From positions 1 through 64,000 of the forward strand of contig JBBDWM010000034.1 in the NCBI GenBank assembly GCA_040902845.1: a stretch of DNA of 64,000 nt, in the 5' to 3' direction. Positions 62,030 through 64,000 of this stretch are shown piece by piece. Made by a program: the position numbers and the translations under genes. Each line of letters starts with the position of its first letter. Within the stretch, counting starts at the first letter, position 1. This stretch comes from JALYNX01 sp040902845. GTDB taxonomy: Bacteria > Actinomycetota > Acidimicrobiia > Spongiisociales > ZC4RG35. The notes under the pieces were generated by a model, which saw only the letters and a list, made by a program, of their open reading frames with translations, ran no database searches and was not told the DNA's origin.

Positions 62030-62638
62030 TCGTTTCCGGAGCCGCCGTCCTTTTCTTCATCTCGGAGACGGCCCACATGAACAGGGCGAGCACTGCGCCA
62101 GTCCCCACATCATCCGATCCAGCAGGACCACGCCATCCTGGAGTTCGGTGAGCCGGTCTTCGGACATGACGGTGACCTGACCGAAGTCATCGGGCAACTT
62201 GCCGCCGTCGGGGAGAACCCGTCTGATCGCCCTCACCGATGATGGGGATCACGTTGAGCCGGACCTCGCCCTCCTCAACTGACACGTTCGGGATCTCGGC
62301 AAAGTTCCCCCGAAGCAAGGCAACGGTGCCCTCGTGGGCGGCACGGGCCAGCTTGGGGAGACCTGACTGGAATTCGGGCGACGCGACGAAACTGTCGATG
62401 CGAGTGGTAATCCTGTTCTCGAGCCCGGAGGTGACGGTTGGCGCCAGGTTCTCCAGTGATGGGCGATCGAACGAATTCAGTGGCCCAGACTCCGATCGAA
62501 CCGATGACGATACTCAACGAGGTCGCGACCACCAGAAGTCCGGTGACGATCCGGCGACCCCGCCCTCCCCCCGCTCTTGGCGTCGTAGCCAGAGGCAAAT
62601 TGGGGATCGGTTGCCTGCGGACCTTCGCTGACGGTCAT
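62019..62638 (-). pseudogene. Frameshifted remnant of a multi-pass membrane protein gene
   Basis: Fragments in all three minus-strand frames read in order: MTVSEGPQATDPQFASG (from ATG 62638), GRRIVTGLLVVATSLSIV with IGVWATEF, SLENLAPTVTSGLENRITT with SPEFQ and LARAAHEGTVALL (about 62461-62225), VRAIRRVLPDGGKLPDDFG with MSEDRLTELQDGV (about 62235-62110), and VGTGAVLALFMWAVSEMKKR to the stop at 62019. At least four shifts separate them. The pattern matches an actinobacterial integral-membrane protein family with an N-terminal helix followed by a large extracellular part; most of the C-terminal half is missing. Its end overlaps the TetR gene. Confidence 0.7.
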
Positions 62639-62770
62639 CGGTACTCGCTTCCCAGGTCGGGGCCGAGGACTCTATTGTTCGAAGATCAGCCCGCCAGTGG
62701 GCACGAGCACCCTCAAAGGGTCGTGTAGGTTGCTCGGGTTCACAGTTGGATCTCATCGAAAGGAACGAGG

Positions 62771-63187
62771 ATGGCTCACCAAGCGGGTGGCGGATACAGC
62801 GGGCCTCCGGCGATGGCGATCGGCGCAATCATGTTCGCCGGGATCATGATGGCCATGAATGGGATCTTTTCCGCGATTGTGGGGCTGGTCGCCCTGGCCA
62901 AGGATGACTTCTACGTCGTGCTCCCCAACTACGTGCTCGAGTTGGATTCCACGACGTGGGGATGGATCCACCTCATAGCGGGGATCGTGGTGGCGCTGGC
63001 CGGGTTCGCCGTCCTCACCGGCAAGACTTGGGCCCGGGTGGTGGGAATCCTGGTGGCGTCGTTGAGCGCCATCGCCAACTTTGCTTTCATCCCGTACTAC
63101 CCGATTTGGTCACTTCTGATCATCGCCATCGATGTGGTCGTGATCTGGGCGCTGGCCACCCACGGCCGTCAGATGTCCCCGGTCTAG
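62771..63187 (+). CDS. DUF7144-like four-helix membrane protein
   Basis: A 138-aa protein with four membrane segments (IGAIMFAGIMMAMNGIFSAIVGLVAL, GWIHLIAGIVVALAGFAVLTG, VVGILVASLSAIANFAFI and SLLIIAIDVVVIWALA). The loop DDFYVVLPNYVLELDSTTWGWIHL between helices 1 and 2 is the family signature I recognise. Function unknown. AAAGGAAC lies 6 nt before ATG 62771. Confidence 0.8.
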   Translation: MAHQAGGGYSGPPAMAIGAIMFAGIMMAMNGIFSAIVGLVALAKDDFYVVLPNYVLELDSTTWGWIHLIAGIVVALAGFAVLTGKTWARVVGILVASLSAIANFAFIPYYPIWSLLIIAIDVVVIWALATHGRQMSPV

Positions 63188-63209
63188 AGCTTTTTCTCCC
63201 TCGTTCTGT

Positions 63210-63243
63210 ATGCAGGGCGTCACGCATGCGTGACGCCCTGCAT
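63210..63243. terminator. Perfect 34-bp palindrome, bidirectional terminator
   Basis: ATGCAGGGCGTCACGCA is followed directly by its exact reverse complement. It lies between two convergent genes, 22 nt after one stop and 16 nt before the other. TTTTT at 63191-63195 follows the minus-strand reading of the hairpin. Confidence 0.8.
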
Positions 63244-63259
63244 TAGGAATGAGATGAGG

Positions 63260-64000
63260 TCAGCCGCCGTTGGCGCTCGGGTCCTTGACCGTCCAGGTGC
63301 CATGGCTGGCGATCAGCTTGGACAGGTCTCCTTCGCCGGCCTTCTCCCTGGCCGTCTCAATCTGGGCGGTCATCTGGGCCTCGTAGACGGGGCGCTTCAC
63401 ATTGCGAAAGATGCCAAGGGGCGTCGGCCCGTAAGGACCATGGGACAGTCGGCTGAGGGTGAATGCAACTGAGGGGTCGGGTCGGGTCGGGTCATGGACC
63501 AGGATGGCGCCGGGGTCCACCGATGAGCTGTCCACGACGGTGGCCTGCCCGTTGCGCAACACCACAGCCTTGGCCCCCTCATCGAACACGATCGGCTTGC
63601 CCGGCTCGAGGTCGATGCGGTTGTGGACCCGTTCCTCCTTGCCCGTCAACTGGATGAACGCCTTGTCGTTGAACACATTGCAGTTCTGGTAGATCTCGAC
63701 GAAGGCCGAGCCTTCGTGCTCATAGGCGGCGCGGAGAATGGCCTCGGTGTGGTTGCGATCCATGTCGAGGGTCCGGGCTACAAAGCTGGCCTCGGCCCCG
63801 AGCGCCAGCGACACCGGGTTGAACGGGTAGTCGATGGACCCGAATGGGGTCGACTTGGTTTGCTTGCCCAACTCAGAAGTCGGTGAGTACTGACCTTTGG
63901 TGAGACCGTAGATCTGGTTGTTGAACAACAGGATCTTCAGGTTGATGTTCCGGCGCAGAGCGTGGATGAGATGGTTACCACCGATCGAGAGGCCGTCGCC
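63260..64000 (-). CDS. 2-oxoacid:ferredoxin oxidoreductase beta subunit (partial, runs off right edge)
   Basis: The last 246 residues of a KorB-type beta subunit; the N-terminus is beyond the window. At its visible start, GDGLSIGGNHLIHALRRNINLKILLFNNQIYGLTKGQYSPTS contains the thiamine-diphosphate/Mg2+ motif (GDG and NNQIYGLTKGQ). It then has DRNHTEAILRAAYEHEGSAFVEIYQNCNVFND. It forms acyl-CoA from a 2-oxoacid, CoA and ferredoxin; 2-oxoglutarate is the most likely substrate. The alpha subunit gene is expected upstream, outside the window. Confidence 0.92.
   Translation of the reverse strand, partial: GDGLSIGGNHLIHALRRNINLKILLFNNQIYGLTKGQYSPTSELGKQTKSTPFGSIDYPFNPVSLALGAEASFVARTLDMDRNHTEAILRAAYEHEGSAFVEIYQNCNVFNDKAFIQLTGKEERVHNRIDLEPGKPIVFDEGAKAVVLRNGQATVVDSSSVDPGAILVHDPTRPDPSVAFTLSRLSHGPYGPTPLGIFRNVKRPVYEAQMTAQIETAREKAGEGDLSKLIASHGTWTVKDPSANGG

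Overview
The window is high-GC DNA from an actinobacterium. The evidence is a WhiB-type Fe-S regulator, a DUF3107 protein, bacterial Ku with an ATP-dependent ligase, a mycothiol-type PIG-L deacetylase, frequent GTG/TTG starts, 4-nt ATGA/GTGA/TTGA overlaps, and many genes whose -10 hexamer lies only 6-10 nt before the start codon (leaderless transcripts). I cannot fix the class from this sequence alone; an uncultured Acidimicrobiia-like lineage is a guess.

Layout. 1-10.5 kb: heptanucleotide repeats, tRNA-Gln, glmU-prs, a PQQ-type sugar dehydrogenase, whiB behind a perfect CRP-type palindrome, GDPD, YqeY, an NHEJ ligase convergent with ku, a small BrnT/BrnA-like toxin-antitoxin pair divergent from a DUF6941 gene, tRNA-Arg and thrC. 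10.6-20.2 kb: core translation genes (rho, rpmE, DUF1385, prfA, prmC, tsaC, glyA). A GT2 polysaccharide synthase, a HEAT-repeat protein and a response regulator sit on the opposite strand between prfA and prmC. 20.4-27.5 kb: a complete F1Fo ATP synthase operon (atpZ, atpI-like, atpB-E-F-H-A-G-D-C), with repeats between atpD and atpC. 27.5-36.5 kb: an SRPBCC protein, a membrane-anchored YceI protein, an OmpR/HK two-component system, a Cys-rich lipoprotein, a MacAB-type efflux system and a Tat-exported intradiol dioxygenase-like lipoprotein. Three copies of an 11-bp-period direct repeat link these promoters.

36.6-53.1 kb is the most distinctive region, a hydroquinone/hydroxyquinol catabolic island. 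It encodes the two-subunit hydroquinone 1,2-dioxygenase (pnpCD-like, iron ligands conserved with exact spacing), 4-hydroxymuconic semialdehyde dehydrogenase, both subunits of a 3-oxoadipate-type CoA-transferase, maleylacetate reductase, a five-gene Liv-type ABC importer, a MoxR ATPase translationally coupled to a hydroxyquinol 1,2-dioxygenase, a convergent CoxE-like VWA protein, a luciferase-like flavin oxidoreductase and a PcaR/PobR-type IclR regulator. Together they would convert hydroquinone and hydroxyquinol to maleylacetate, then 3-oxoadipate, then 3-oxoadipyl-CoA. The final thiolase and the enzyme that makes hydroquinone are not visible, although the flavin oxidoreductase is a candidate for an upstream step.

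53.2-64 kb: a PIG-L deacetylase, a BBE-type FAD oxidoreductase, an ABC-F ATPase, a lipoprotein, and paaABCDE (phenylacetyl-CoA epoxidase) with a TetR repressor. The site in front of paaA matches the known PaaR consensus exactly. Then come a multiply frameshifted membrane-protein pseudogene, a DUF7144-like membrane protein, a perfect 34-bp palindrome and the 3' part of a 2-oxoacid:ferredoxin oxidoreductase beta subunit running off the right edge. I see no insertion sequence, prophage, CRISPR array or rRNA.
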